In this document: piece after piece, positions 1-11,514 of the stretch | Numbering within the stretch: position 1 is the stretch's first letter | Layout: the number at the start of each line of letters is the position of its first letter | Assembly: GCF_907164915.1 (NCBI RefSeq) | Contig: NC_061862.1 | Coordinates: 120,431,533 to 120,495,532 of the forward strand | Source: Impatiens glandulifera | Taxonomy: Eukaryota; Streptophyta; Magnoliopsida; Ericales; Balsaminaceae | Length of the DNA: 64,000 nt | Direction: 5' to 3' | Notes under the pieces: generated by a model | Told to the model about the DNA's origin: nothing | The model's input: the letters and a program-made list of their open reading frames with translations, nothing else | Databases searched by the model: none | Made by a program: the position numbers and the translations under genes

Positions 1-3000
1 TCTTATATATATATGTGTTGATGTTGTTTGTATTTTGCTTCTTATATACATTTATTCGCATTAGAAGAAGTGGACACTCATAGTCGTAGGAATTTAGAAT
101 ACCTATAGGGTTCTAGATATTTCATTTTATCTCTTTAGATTTAAAATGTGTATAGGCTCGACAAAAAGATCCTATCTTCTTACGTAGGACACTATAGGAG
201 TTTTCGTGCGATTTGTGAGTACTCTGACCTAGGCCATTTTGTGTTTTTAGCTGATACTCCAATCGATAAATCTCTCTTATTATATGGATATAGAAAAGAC
301 AGAACGTGTAGTGCTCATGCCTTCTTTAATAAGATGTCATTTTGTGGCCCCAATTGTTGAAGGGGTCCAGGCTATGTTTAGGCATTGATCCTAGAAGATT
401 AATATTTCTTTATTCTCCAGAGTACGTCGTTACTGTGTGATAAAGACTTAATCTTGGTTACAATTCTAATAGGTACTTTTATGTTCTAGAGTATTCAATA
501 GAGGCATGTACACGATCTTGCATAATCATTGTTCCATTTTCAACTCAAAGTGATGATCATTCTTTTGATCCATCTATTTCTGCATCTATATGCACACCAC
601 AAACCTTTCATTTGTATTTAGGAAGTTTTTTTTGTTGCTTAGAAAGATTATAATATAAATCTTTTTGTTGTGTCCTTTGTCAAAAAAAAACATGGAATTG
701 GCTAGATGGCTAAAAGTTCATCAATGTTTCTTAAAGGGGTTAACCCCTATCTCCATGTGTCAAAACGGCAAAAAAGTTTGGTCTTCTTACCAGCAATCCT
801 TAAAGTCTTAAGGATATCACTACATAATATACTCTTCATTGTCTCCTTCCGCGCGATGCATAATAGGAAATCCCGATATGCGACAATTTCTATGATGAAG
901 AAGGTAACATCATAGATGACGCATATGGTGCTCATGAAGGCGCATAACATGGTGTCCACATTATTGGCTTTCCTACATCTCGGATGAAACCTATTAAAAG
1001 TGATGAGCCTTCATACTGTTCCAGAACTGGTATTTCAGTTTCTCCAACACCATGAGACGCTTGATGGCAAGGAGAAAAGGCAAGGTGCTAAGTTGTAGTT
1101 GCTTTTCAATTATGCGGACATCTCTTTGGAGTGTGTAGCATTATTAAGTGACAATAGGCTCTCCTAGATTTCTTATAACCTAAAATCTTGGTGTTAGGTT
1201 TAAGCTTTAGAATTATGGAATGTATTGTAAAATCTTTGTGTACATGAGCATCCATAATTATATCACGATCATCTTTTGAGATGTATTATGTATTGTTGAG
1301 ATAAGCTTAGGTTTCTTAATCTAAGTGTCCATGTCTACCCTCAGGACGTGATTTCATGGTTTGTCACTAGTGTATGCTTTTAAATTCGCCCCTACATCTC
1401 AAGAAAATCTTTTCTTGTATGCGAGACTTTTCTTTCATTTCTCTCTTTCCAAGTGTCTACTAATTTCAGAGTCCACCTAACATTTTGTATTTTAGGGAAT
1501 GAAGGATCTAATCCTAAGATTGATTTTATCCATTCGAATGCTTCGTCTTTAAGATCATTTTCTGTGATCCCAAATTAGTCGGTCTCATTCTTTACCTATA
1601 CTTTTGAATGCTCCGCCCATGGAGGGGACACATCGAAAGATTTAAATGGTTAACACGACCCGTGCACTTTTAGAAAAAGGTTTATTCTGTGGAAAATATG
1701 CTATTGAACTCCATGACTTACCTTCCTCTCAAATCTCACAAAAAGTAGATAGGAGTACTATCCATATATGATGTTATCCTATTTGTTTGAGATTTGGAAC
1801 AAAAGTGGAGTTTTATATCCTAGTTCTCTCCATGCTTGGCCCTTACAGGTTTTAGATTAAAATGTGTTCAAAACGTAGTAATCTGTTTGACTTTACGAAT
1901 CGCTATTTTATTTTACTATACAAAGAATTAAAGAAAGAAAACAAAGTATCCACATATTAAGTGTCTCGTGCTTGGTTACGCATGAGGAAAGGGCCATAAC
2001 AGCTATGTCCTATAATATATATCACGTGGAATAGTCTCTACCCTATGTATTTGGCTATTATTTATGAAGGTAAGTTACACAATTATATTCTGAGTTCATA
2101 ATTCTTTTACTTGCGAGTGCCATAATCTTGTCTCTAATCCAGAAAGAGTAATCCTAATTCTTTTTCTAATGGCTTGATACCAATAAATGGTTAGTATCAA
2201 GCCAAATCTTGAATGTCTATTTATAGTGTCTTTAGTCTATTTATCAGGATATCCTAAACTTAGTCCAAATATTATTCTGGACTCTCGTTAGATATTCCTA
2301 GACTTAAAAAAGACAGAATGGGACTTGAGTGTACTCCTTAGGCACACATGTGAACCACAATGTGAACTCTCACAATTGCTGATTTACTTGAATGTTTGTT
2401 TGTTAGTAGATTGTGATTCCTTCCACACAAAGGATTTCACTAGTTCACAGGAATATGGCTTAAAAGAAATCAAGGAATTGGAGCCCCGAAATATGTAACA
2501 ACCGAAATTGAAAATTTTCCAAAAGAGTTGGAAATTTTCGAGAAATCTTGTGCATGTCGAACATATTTTTAGAAACATTTTGCACTCGATTACGAAACTT
2601 TTTGAAGTTATAAGATAACTGATATGACTCTGATATAACGAGCATTTTTTCGTTAGTGTTACGAAAATTCTTAAAATTTCCAAGGAGGTCAAACATATTT
2701 TTATGAACCTACTACAAAAATTTCATGATTTTTTGGGCTATGGAGCTCCTGAAATGAGCATTTCAAAGTAAGCCATTTTTTAAATGGGCCCCCAAAAGTT
2801 AAGGAAAAATAATATTTTTAACAAAAATAATATTTTAAACCATCCCTGAATTTTTAAAATTTCTTAAAATAGTTTGAAGGCTTCAATTGGAAAAACAAGG
2901 TTGTTTGGCATAAAATGAATCCAAGCAAGTCTTAAAGAATTTCACAAAAGTTGGAAATTGAAACATTATATCCAAATTTGGATGAATATAATGTTGGAGG

Positions 3001-4115
3001 GTCAAGTTGGACATTGACAAAAGTCTAGGGGCCAGAAGAAATTGAATTCTCAAAAAGATAATTTGATTTTAGAAATTTAAGGTTGAAATTGGAAAAAGCT
3101 AGAAGTTCAAGGGCCTAATTAATTCTTATTTAAGAATTAGTTTTGGATTTAAACCTTCCATGAGATTTTTAAAGTTTGAGAAGTCCATGGGCCTCTTTGA
3201 AAATCTCTTGGAACTTCAGAAAATTAGAAAAGACGATAATCTGAAAACTTAAAACTTAAAACGATGTTCGTCTTCTTCCCCTTCTCTAACTAGAGTTTGC
3301 TTCTTCTAGACGCAGCGCATAGGAATCTCTACCTAACTTTGCATGCTTTGAGGCCACCTCAGAGTTAGCTCCCTCTTCGTTTAGTCATTCATATGTAACT
3401 TTCTGGAATCAATGTCAAAGAATAGAGAAAAACTCTATTCTTCCAACCATAGCTTACGACATTCGACACCACTATCGTTCCAACTTCCTCTTCGCTTCGG
3501 TTTGCCGAAACTTGCCACAACGAAAGTTCGCTAAAACAATGGAGTCCTTTAGAGATTGTTTCGAGGTCAAAGAATTAAGAACATAGAAGGCTAAATATGC
3601 TTTGTTACAAATATGGAAAAATGAAAATAGTTACCACCTATAACTCATTTTCTGTAAGAAGATTGGCTTCATGGTTTTCACCAAAGAATTAATCGTTGTC
3701 TAGAGTTTTGATTGATCCATTGTCACGCCGACGAAGATTCTTGGAATGTAATTAAAGTCCCGATCGACAGTCCTTCCTCTGACGACCAAAGTTTGAAGAA
3801 TGGAGTTAGCTTTAAATTTACGAAACGAGGCTAGTCCTGACCTAGCCTCTTCCTAAGACTAGACTCAACTACTTATGGACTTTAGTAACTATGTTTAACT
3901 AAAAATCAGACAACAATTCAGAGAATCATTCAATTAATTAAAAATAAACAAAAACTAGTATGTAGCTCGTGCATTTTCACGAGTAATGATATAAAAATCC
4001 AAAAATAAAATTATGTTAAAAATGTGACTTTATAATTTGATAGGATCGACTTTATCAATAGAGACGGGGGTCTGACTATGGATGAAGGCTTATAAAAACG
4101 GTTTGAAAGAAAACC
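1..4115. other. Degenerate intergenic sequence, no gene recognised
   Basis: Only short open frames occur here (for example 148-360 and 706-915 on the plus strand) and I recognise none of them. The stretch around 2460-3250 has the loose texture of an old LTR or other decayed repeat (alternating A/T runs, no coding periodicity visible), and 3260-3850 is somewhat richer in C and G, but I could find no LTR pair, primer site or domain. Treat it as unassigned. Confidence 0.5.
2171..2203. repeat. 10-bp perfect inverted repeat
   Basis: The arms GGCTTGATAC (2171-2180) and GTATCAAGCC (2194-2203) are perfect complements around a 13-base loop. The motif resembles the primer-binding-site edge of a plant retroelement (TGGTATCAAGCC on one strand), so it may be a relic of one. 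No LTR was found beside it. Confidence 0.4.
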
Positions 4116-4296
4116 TGTTAGGGATTTAATTCGCTTTTTATTCTACACAAACACTTGTAAACATTTGAAACAGATTCAATGCGGAATTGTTTACTTGGGT
4201 ATGAAGCTCAAGATGAAATATGAAAAGATGACATAAAGGAAAGAGCACAACATTTTGTTTATGAATGTTCGAAGAAACTCTCCTATGTCACCCCTT

Positions 4297-4313
4297 CTTC
4301 CAACCATCGGAAG
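4297..4313 (-). promoter_or_regulatory. Leader hairpin of the old LTR
   Basis: Arms CTTCC (4297-4301) and GGAAG (4309-4313) with a 7-base loop. It occupies the same place, just after 'TCACCCCTTC', as differently sequenced hairpins in E1 (4832-4847) and E2 (35431-35449). Confidence 0.45.
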
Positions 4314-4471
4314 GATTCACTATAATATGATTCGAATTAAATACAATTTACACACACTTAGCTCACTATTGAACATAACACTTTCTGTTCAATTACAAGA
4401 TGAAGAATATCACTCAGCTAAAGGTGTTTTTGATTCTAGCTCTCTCTTGATTCACACATAGTACAATCAGA

Positions 4472-4476
4472 AAGCA
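4472..4476. repeat. Target site duplication of E1, left copy
   Basis: AAGCA directly abuts the TG of the E1 LTR and is repeated exactly at 17290-17294. Five bases is the normal duplication for Copia integrases. Confidence 0.9.
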
Positions 4477-4831
4477 TGTTAGGATCTAGGTCGCGGCTGG
4501 TGGACCGGGGTCTGACCGGTTAGCGCCTTCACTCAACGGTTGGTGTTTAATCTGGTTAGAGATTAACACCGGGGTTTCAATACTACACAAACTGTCACAA
4601 ACCCTTAAACCGAGTTCAAGTGCGGAAGTGATTTGTTTCAGGTTGAAGCAACACACACACTGGATGGACAGAACCGGATTTAGATAAGGTCGGTTTGGAG
4701 TATAGTGGGTCGGTTTGGGATTGAGTAAGTCAGGTTAGGTAGAATCGGTTTGAGTACAAGGCCGACAGAAAGTAAATAACAGGATAGAATTTTATGGATG
4801 TTCGGAGATAAACTCCTACGTCACCCCTTCC

Positions 4832-4847
4832 TCTCGAATCCGCGAGA
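4832..4847 (-). promoter_or_regulatory. E1 leader hairpin (3' LTR copy)
   Basis: Arms TCTCG (4832-4836) and CGAGA (4843-4847) with a 6-base loop, following 'CTACGTCACCCCTTC'. It would lie about 230 nt into a transcript starting below the LTR TATA box. The 5' LTR copy at 16459-16474 keeps the same arms with one loop change. Confidence 0.45.
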
Positions 4848-5091
4848 AGAATATTCACTAAGGAATACACAAACACAATCCGATCGAGACTTATTTTCTA
4901 CTCGATAACACTCGTACAATTCTCACCGAAATTGTAATCACGCTTCAAATACACTCAAGCTCTAAGTCTTGTAGAGAGATAGACTTGAAATTAATAAATC
5001 TTAGAACTTGTAGTTGGTAGAACTGATAACCGTTTTGTCACTTGGGTTGTTGAAAACTTTTAGAACTACATTTACTCCTCTTTAGCTCCTT

Positions 5092-5100
5092 CTTTTATAG
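5092..5100 (-). promoter_or_regulatory. TATA box in E1 3' LTR
   Basis: The minus strand reads CTATAAAAG. The same sequence is at 16720-16728 in the 5' LTR, where it would drive genomic RNA synthesis leftward. Confidence 0.55.
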
Positions 5101-5662
5101 GTGAAAATAAGCCAACGGTCACATTTCATCTTCTTGAATCTAATTGGTTGAGCAGAGGTTCAGTGATTCAGACCTAACGGTCTAGGCTTCTAGTGTATAG
5201 GTCAAACCGGCTAGGTTTGTCTTTTACTTAGTATGACAACTGTCGGTTGGACAGTTGCCTGCACTTGGAGGATTACGCCTCTGATTTATCCTGGAGTGGA
5301 AAGATCTTGTCGGACGATCTTCTGCAGCCTGCAGATTGTCCTCAAACTTGTATGAATATGCCAATACTAAGGTCTGTCCCTTTGGTATCATCCTCAACAA
5401 ATACTCAAAGTATCTATCTGCACCGTCGGTTGTTTAGGTTAACCGGATGACTTCCGGTTTTTCAATAACTTTAGATTGACCGAATGTCCAACGATTTTGG
5501 CCTTCTGATTTGACCGGTCTTATCTTCTTGTTCGGTCAGGTTTTTGGTCGGTTGGGTTGCTTGACCGGTTGAGTAACTTGACCGGTTAAATTCTTTAACC
5601 GTTCCTGCACAAGAAGTTTGTTTTTATTAAGTTCTATTTAACCGATCTAATTTTATCTAACA

Positions 5663-5680
5663 ATTTCTCCCTTTTGATTA
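5663..5680 (-). promoter_or_regulatory. E1 polypurine tract
   Basis: On the minus strand an A/G-rich run (AAAAGGGAGAAAT) immediately precedes the 3' LTR, as needed to prime plus-strand DNA. The segment from the LTR edge through this tract is repeated in diverged form at about 5838-5916. Confidence 0.8.
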
Positions 5681-5837
5681 TTTTATTTAAAATATTCAAA
5701 ACTATGTAAGAATACAAATGTAGGCCGGTTGTTTTTAAAAGTTTATTTGGCCGGATTTTTGGAAACTGACTTAGAAGAATTTTTCAAAAAATTTTGGAAA
5801 TATTTTGAGAAAATTTTTTGGAATAATTTTATATTTT

Positions 5838-5916
5838 TATCTTATCAATTTCTCACTTTTTGATTATTTTATTTAAAATATTCAAAACTATGTAAGAATG
5901 CAAATGTAGGCCGGTT
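5838..5916 (-). repeat. Second copy of the LTR-edge/polypurine segment in E1
   Basis: The sequence 'ATCAATTTCTC...TTTTTGATTATTTTA...' and the following ~60 bases repeat those at about 5657-5735 with few changes. E2 shows an analogous but tidier triplication at 36245-36511. Confidence 0.7.
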
Positions 5917-6017
5917 TCCAAAAATACTTGATAAAAGTATACTAAGGTAAAAGTACTTGATATATATATAAAACATTATACTAAGGTAAACATAGGAAAT
6001 ATAAGTAAAGAAAGCCC

Positions 6018-8621
6018 CTATTTCTTCTTCTTTGGCGACAAGTATTTGTCCAGCATTTCATCAGTTGCCTTTCCCTTGACCGCTGGAACAGGCCTGGAGG
6101 AGGATCCTTGACCGCTTGAAGTACCGGTGAAAGGGGAAGCCGGTGGAACGAATGATCTGATTGGAATCACATCAAGACCTCGCGGTCTTTTGTTCAGCGG
6201 TATGGATTCTTCCTCGAGATCTTCATCTTCTTGCGAAACCGGGTTGTTTTGAGGATCAACAACCGTTTCAGTAACTCCGTCTATTAACTTTGAGATTGTC
6301 GCCCTCTTGGAAGAATTCTTTCTCTTTCTTGTAACCGGACCGGATGGGGAAGCAACCGCTTTGGACTTCTGATGAGCCTCGACGAACTCATTGTATGCTG
6401 ACTGTTGGCCAATTAGTCGAGCCGCATCTTCATTTTGCTGAACCGCTACGATCGGTGCAATGTTTTCTAATGTCTGCAAATGTCCAGCCAGGTTCGCATC
6501 CGCCAGTGCCATTTCCTTTTGAAGCCGGGTTTGCTCGTCCAAGGCATCTTGAATCCGTTGAGCCGCTAGCTCATTTGCTTCCTCGAGTGCCTTATCGGCT
6601 GCCAGTTTTGCCGCTATCATTTCTGCCAGTTGTTCGGTGACCGATTTTAGATCGGCCTCGGTCTTGGCATGCTTTTCTTCAAGCATTGCCACTCTATCAA
6701 GTGTAGAACCGGCCTGGACACCGGATTGAGCCAGATCCCCATCAATCTTTTTCAGCTTCTGATCGGTTGTTAATTGGTTTAGTTCCACCATACCGACCTT
6801 TTGGCTTGTAAGAGCGAGGTCGGCTTCCAACTTCTTAGTGACAGCCTCCAATGCCTTAGTTCTGTTGGTATTGTCACTGTACAGAAGATCAGTCATGCCG
6901 TATCTGTCCTCAACGGACGTGATCCGTTCGACCGCGGTTTGTAGCTCTTTATTTGTAGACTCAATCATCTCAATGGATTTAGTCGCGGTTTCTTTGATCT
7001 TCTTTTTCCACGGTCGAATGGTGGCATTGACAAATTCCTCGATTAGATCCTTTACTCTATCTTCGGTTACCGCTGGGACTGAATCCTCGGTTTGAAGAGA
7101 GACTCGCTGATCGGTGGGCGGTGTACCCGTCCTGAGATCGGTGTTGTTGATTTCCTGTTCCGGTGGAGGAGAGAAGTGCTCAACTTCGGTCGGATTTGGA
7201 CCGCCTTCATCCTCAGGTGGAGATCTGGAGAAATGCGACGCCTCCTGATGTTCGGGTTCAGATTCCAACTGTGCCATCTCCTCGGTCAGTTCCCGTTCTT
7301 TGACCGCTAGCATGTCCAACACTAAGAGCTTAAGTTGAGAGTCCGCCGTCCCTGGGATATGCTTTCCTTGAAGACGTTGGATGTGTTCGGTGAGCATCCT
7401 ACTTCGTCGAAGAGCGGTCAAGACGCTCTGAGCCTTTGTTAGGTTGATTACTTCTGCTTCCATTTCAACCAGTGTTTCAAATTTTCGGTCAGCTGGGAGG
7501 TCCGGTAGCATGTTATTGTAAAATATTTCTTGCCGGTTCAGAGCCCAGTGATAGTAGACGTCGGTTGCCGCGTGAGCCTGCTCGTGAATTTATTCCATGA
7601 TTCGGTTGACGAGATCCTCGCCCGTTTGCCGGATGTGTTCGTCTGCGGTTTTCGGTTGCCCGGTCGGACCGGTTTCGTCATCGTCAGTTCTTTCCGATTG
7701 TTCCTCGACTACCAGCTCTTTTCCTTTGCTAGTCCGATTTTCTCCGGTGTGGTGTGAAGCGGTTCGGCCAGAGCTGAAAGCCGAATTTTCTGTGTTAAGA
7801 GTGTCGGACTGCGGATTAGCCGATCCGGTCGGTTGCTTATCCGCCTTGCTTCCAGATTTTTCTTTTATCAGAGCCGTTTTCTTTCTAGCCTGTCTCTTCT
7901 TTCGGCCGCTTGTAGAACCGGAAGCCTTCTTTTTGCCTTGCTTGTCGTCCGGTTTAAGAAATTGATGGGATTTTACGATTTTGCTAAGGGCAAGGAAAAC
8001 ACCAAGGTCGGTGTTAGCGTTGAGGTGACGCATCACTTTACCGAGTGGGACGACGTAACCCCATGACCGTTTGGATGTCGGATCCACCATCTCACATAAG
8101 TTTGTGAAGACCACCTTTGCCCAGTTGATTTTGGTGCCGTTGACTAAACCGGCAATCATCTCAATCTTTATTCGGGTGAGGCTATCATAGTTGCCTCCTC
8201 GCGCTTGAACCGATTTGGTGAAGATCTCGCATAGCGGTCTAAATTTCGGTTTAAGTGAGGTTTTCTAACCGGATACCGCTATAGGGACCTCCGTATCTGC
8301 CTGGAATGTTACCTCGTTTGTGACCACCGAGAAGTCGCTCCCCTCGGTTGGTAGATGTAGTACTTCAGCAACCGACTCCTTGGTCAGTTTGAATGGTTTT
8401 CCGTCTATAGTTGTGGTTATCGTCCCTTCGGTGAGGGCGGCGGTTTGAAAGAACTCGTTGACCGCCTCTTGATACAAGACGAACGGTCCGTTCAAGAAAT
8501 GTTCAAGACCGGACTCAAAGATCTGGGTTAACACCCGTTTCGCTTTCGCCGATCCATTTGCCCGAATTTCATCGAAGTCGACCTGAACGATGTGGGTGAA
8601 CAGCACAGATTCGCGACCCAT
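6018..8621 (-). pseudogene. E1 accessory protein C (long form), two nonsense codons
   Basis: One reading frame runs from ATG at 8621 to 6018 (867 codons) and is broken only by TAG at 8265-8267 and TAA at 7590-7592. The N-terminal ~230 residues match the family shared with accessory A and B: a 'VQVDFDEI' start, 'GLEHFL', 'VNEFFQTA', 'LPTEG', then a helical half with 'INWAKVVF'. Beyond it come a Lys/Ser/Thr-rich linker, a long charged region likely to form coiled coils (about residues 390-720), and a basic tail with nuclear-localisation-like clusters (RKRK, KRPR, terminal KKKK). The homologous gene in E2 has the same layout. The function is unknown; nuclear localisation and oligomerisation are inference. 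A TATA box lies ~110 bp upstream. Confidence 0.7.
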
Positions 8622-8728
8622 TGTGGAATAATAAAATCGAGAGATCGGGAGATTGAGAGATTTGAGAGATTGAAAGCTAGAGAGAGAAAGTCGTTTCGCG
8701 TGAGAATGAGATAAAATGGCTAAGGACC

Positions 8729-8738
8729 CTATTTATAG
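8729..8738 (-). promoter_or_regulatory. TATA box of E1 accessory C
   Basis: The minus strand reads CTATAAATAG, about 110 bp before the ATG at 8621, followed by a GA-rich leader. It is a near-perfect plant TATA box placed for this ORF alone. Confidence 0.6.
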
Positions 8739-8834
8739 TCGCGGGTTGGAATTTCAACCGCCGCGAACTATCACGTCAAATTTGGGCTGGAATTTTCCCT
8801 CCAAAATGTTTTGTGCGGCAAACGATAGGCGGGA

Positions 8835-8955
8835 AATTTGAGCGGTTATTTAACCGGCGATGAGGCGGTTTGTTCTTGTAACTGATTATTAAGTGAAGCG
8901 GTTATTTAACCGATGATCAAGCGGTTTGTGATTTTGACCGGTTATTCAACGAGGT
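8835..8955. repeat. Short imperfect direct repeat between E1 accessory B and C
   Basis: Two copies of a ~55-bp block containing 'GCGGTTATTTAACCG' and 'GGCGGTTTGT'-like words, part of the general excess of CGGTT/AACCG words in this element. Confidence 0.4.
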
Positions 8956-9118
8956 ACTTAACGTTTTTAACCGGTTAGTCATTTAGATAGATATTCTAAC
9001 AGTACGATTTTGACCCGGTTTTCAAGCTTAGAAATTCAGATAATCATTCAATGAAAAAGAACATGATAGAGACCGATACATGGATCGGTTTAGGGTACAT
9101 GAGATACAGAATTACAAC

Positions 9119-9820
9119 TTATGTAATAATTATTTTAGAGAGTTTGTCCTCCACTCCTTCCTCATGGAGAACATTTGATAGGTACGTCGGGGTACCCGGT
9201 CCGAGATCTAGATTATGTGCACGAAAGAGCCGGCTTATGTGGGGGGCGTAACCAAGACCTTTCTTTGTCTCGACCATGGTCTTCAGGTTATTGAAGATGA
9301 CCGATGACCAGTTGATGGGGGTGTTACTGACGATGTAGGTCATCATGTCGAAGACTTTCTTGGAATAGTATTGGTTCAGAGATTGACAAATGATGGATCG
9401 GTTGACGATCTCATGAAGGAGTTGGTTGTGATGGGCTAGGTGGGTTTTCAGACCGTGGTTCTCCACCGGCACTTCGGTTCCGGAGAAAAATTCCGAATAG
9501 TCAATTGCTGCACTGCCCACCCGAGATGGGAAATCGGAAAACCCTTCAGTGGGCAGATTAAGCATCCAGGAGAATGCACTTTCGTTTAAAAAGACGGTGC
9601 GGTTTTTCACCATGGAGATAATGATATCTCCATTCATGGATGCATTGTTGAAGAATTCCATTACTTATGGAATGAACATAGGTCCGGATTCTTCGAGAAA
9701 ATCACGAAGGCCGGTGTCGATTAGAGAATCAAAAAGGATTTCCTTCACCTCAAGATCTTCAACTTGGAGGACGGAGTCGAAATCAATGCACAGGTAGTTT
9801 CTTAGTGTGCGGTTCAACAT
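9119..9820 (-). pseudogene. E1 accessory protein B, one nonsense codon
   Basis: Frame from ATG at 9820 to 9119 (233 codons), broken by TAA at 9665-9667. It opens with the family signature 'CIDFDS', then 'GLRDFL', 'VMEFFNNAS', 'LPTEGFSDF', a helical C-half with 'FDMMTYI' and 'INWSSVIFNNL', and 'APHISRL'. It is closest by eye to E2 accessory B (40087-40848), which shares 'LPTEGFSDFP'. There are no membrane segments, so it is not an envelope-like protein by appearance. It has its own TATA box at 9902-9911. Function unknown. Confidence 0.7.
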
Positions 9821-9901
9821 TCTTTCAAATTTTGCCAAGAGAGAGAGAGTTTAAGAGATTTTGATTTGTTTGGAGGTATGTTGAATTGATAGGATGGGGT
9901 T

Positions 9902-9911
9902 CCTTATATAG
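9902..9911 (-). promoter_or_regulatory. TATA box of E1 accessory B
   Basis: The minus strand reads CTATATAAGG about 85 bp upstream of the ATG at 9820, with a GA-rich tract between them. Confidence 0.6.
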
Positions 9912-10222
9912 ATTTGAGATTGGAGGGAAAATAGGGGCATTTAATGCTAATATTCCGTTTTGTCTTATTTATGATGGGAATATTTATGTTTCCAAAACTC
10001 CTTGGGAAGGAGTTATTTTTGACCGGTTACGGAGCTCGAGGTGGAGAATCTGTTTAGAAAGTAACTAAGTTTGTGTAATTTCCCATGTAGTTGGAAATTG
10101 AAGGTTACTATTCCTTAATGAAAGGGAAATACAAGAAACCGAAAGAGACATAGTTGAAGCCGAAAGAGACATAAACTAAACCGAAATGATCATAATGGAG
10201 TGGGATAATGATACAACCGGTT

Positions 10223-10237
10223 CGTACAACAAAATGA
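10223..10237 (-). terminator. Conserved motif downstream of E1 accessory A
   Basis: The plus strand reads CGTACAACAAAATGA, 22 bp beyond the stop codon. The same 15-mer follows E2 accessory B (40037-40051) and a near copy follows E2 accessory A (41233-41247). On the coding strand it reads TTTTGTTGTAC, which resembles UUGUA-type plant poly(A) upstream elements. The role is inference. Confidence 0.4.
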
Positions 10238-10258
10238 ACGGTTGTAGGAAGGAGTGAC

Positions 10259-11002
10259 TTAATTGCCGGAGGAGTTGAGGTGTCGGTTCTTCCTCTTCCA
10301 GGCCTTCTTGAACCGCTCATAGAATGAGTCGACAACTTCCTTGGTTATGACTTGGGCCTGATTCAGTCCTTCGCCCGGACAGAGTGGAACCCCGAGTTCC
10401 ATAAGTAGGCAACTGATCTGGGGGATAAGGCCGGTTTGGAGAATACTGATCATCCAGATCAGGACATCGAATAACACCCTGGACCAGTTGACCAGCGTAT
10501 CTGTTGTGATGGCGGTCATCATATTGAAAGCTGTAGCACAGTAGGTGTTGGTCACATCCTTACCTAGGATGCCCCGACCGATGATATCATTGAGAAGCTG
10601 GTATTCAGATCTCAATGATGACCTAGCACCGTGGTCACTAACTGGATGGTTTGACCGAGAGAAGCTTAAGGAAATTTCGGCTTTTAGTCCGGCCGGGACG
10701 TTCAAATCAGTGATCCCTTGCTTCGGAAGATCGAAGCATCTGGCGAAGTCACTCTCCGAAAAATCAAACACGGTCCCTCCGACCCTAGATTGAATGAGGG
10801 TGTCGAAATGAGGGGTACCCTGGAACACCCTGGCGTTATAGAAGAACACCATGACGGTTTTGGGGAAGAAGACATGTTTGTCATCTAGAAAGGATTTTAG
10901 ACCGGTGTCTTCAAGTGACTTATTCATTTTGAAGATTTCAAAGTGCTCTATACTCTGAGCTGAATCGAAATCAACTTGAAGAATGTTTGGAAACTGAGAC
11001 AT
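10259..11002 (-). CDS. E1 accessory protein A, intact ORF
   Basis: An uninterrupted 247-aa ORF from ATG to TAA in an element whose gag-pol is heavily broken. Family signatures in order: 'LQVDFDS' (about residue 8), 'GLKSFL' (~34), 'VMVFFYNARV' (~51), 'LPKQGITDL' (~91), 'YQLLNDIIGRGILG' (~132), 'FNMMTAI' and 'VNWSRVLFDVL' (~155-180), 'IPQIS' and a basic C-terminus. These match B and C here and all three ORFs in E2. The first half loosely resembles the domain annotated in plants as 'putative plant transposon protein', which an HMM comparison could test. No signal peptide or membrane segment is seen. I found no TATA box upstream, unlike its five relatives. It is probably a retroelement-borne protein of unknown role. 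Confidence 0.75.
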   Translation of the reverse strand: MSQFPNILQVDFDSAQSIEHFEIFKMNKSLEDTGLKSFLDDKHVFFPKTVMVFFYNARVFQGTPHFDTLIQSRVGGTVFDFSESDFARCFDLPKQGITDLNVPAGLKAEISLSFSRSNHPVSDHGARSSLRSEYQLLNDIIGRGILGKDVTNTYCATAFNMMTAITTDTLVNWSRVLFDVLIWMISILQTGLIPQISCLLMELGVPLCPGEGLNQAQVITKEVVDSFYERFKKAWKRKNRHLNSSGN

Positions 11003-11514
11003 TTTTTTTGTCTTAGTGAAAGGATAAGTTGATACTTGTGAATATTTTGTCTGATGTTTGCCTAGAGGGATGATAGTATTATCCAGTGGGTGACAGTTGA
11101 TGTATTCTATTGACCATAGGATAAAACATATTGCATGAAATAAGCATGTCTACAACCTAGGATGTGAGTCATAGACCTGGACGGTGAAAGATATCATATC
11201 TTCACGTCTTTTGAGGTATGACATTTTGCTTTGAAAATGTATCTTTTCAGAACAGATAACTGTAAACACATATAATTATTCCACTTTTGTTCGGAGACCA
11301 AATAATCCAGAGTACATTATTTCCAAACCGGTCAGTTTTTCAGTCATTGGTCCCGATGCGGTTAATTAGTGTAAGCACTAAGTAACCGGTCGGTTTACTC
11401 TAACTGATAGACAAAGAAGTTCTTCAATAGGTACCTTGGTGAATTCGGATTCCGACAATTTAGGAAGAACTATAGGTTTTGTCTGTCCGAACCAATTTTC
11501 CCTTTTAGACATTT

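Larger units (their letters stand above)
4116..4476 (-). mobile_element. Old Copia-like LTR, left part (split by E1)
   Basis: Begins TGTTAGGG and contains the same conserved leader block as the E1 and E2 LTRs: a 'TGTCACCCCTTC' stretch followed by a small hairpin at 4297-4313. It stops at the AAGCA duplicated by the E1 insertion and resumes at 17290. The LTR is in minus orientation because its polypurine tract lies on its right side, after 18715. Total length without E1 is about 1.8 kb. No matching target duplication was found outside the old pair. Confidence 0.7.
4477..5662 (-). repeat. E1 3' LTR
   Basis: 1186 bp, TGTTAG...CTAACA. Pairs with 16105-17289. In the first ~220 bp compared by eye I see about 13 differences, all transitions, which suggests an old, methylated copy. 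A TATA box on the minus strand lies at 5092-5100. Confidence 0.93.

Noticed and set aside
148..360. Small ORF with fairly normal composition
   Set aside because: No recognised domain, no neighbours and no conserved signal; could be a relic, but nothing supports a gene.
6344..6640. Plus-strand ORFs in the E1 accessory C region
   Set aside because: Shadows of the minus-strand coding frame, no recognisable domain.
10259..11002. Envelope-like protein, as in SIRE-type Copia elements
   Set aside because: No signal peptide, membrane segment or surface-protein pattern; the family signature shared by six ORFs points elsewhere.
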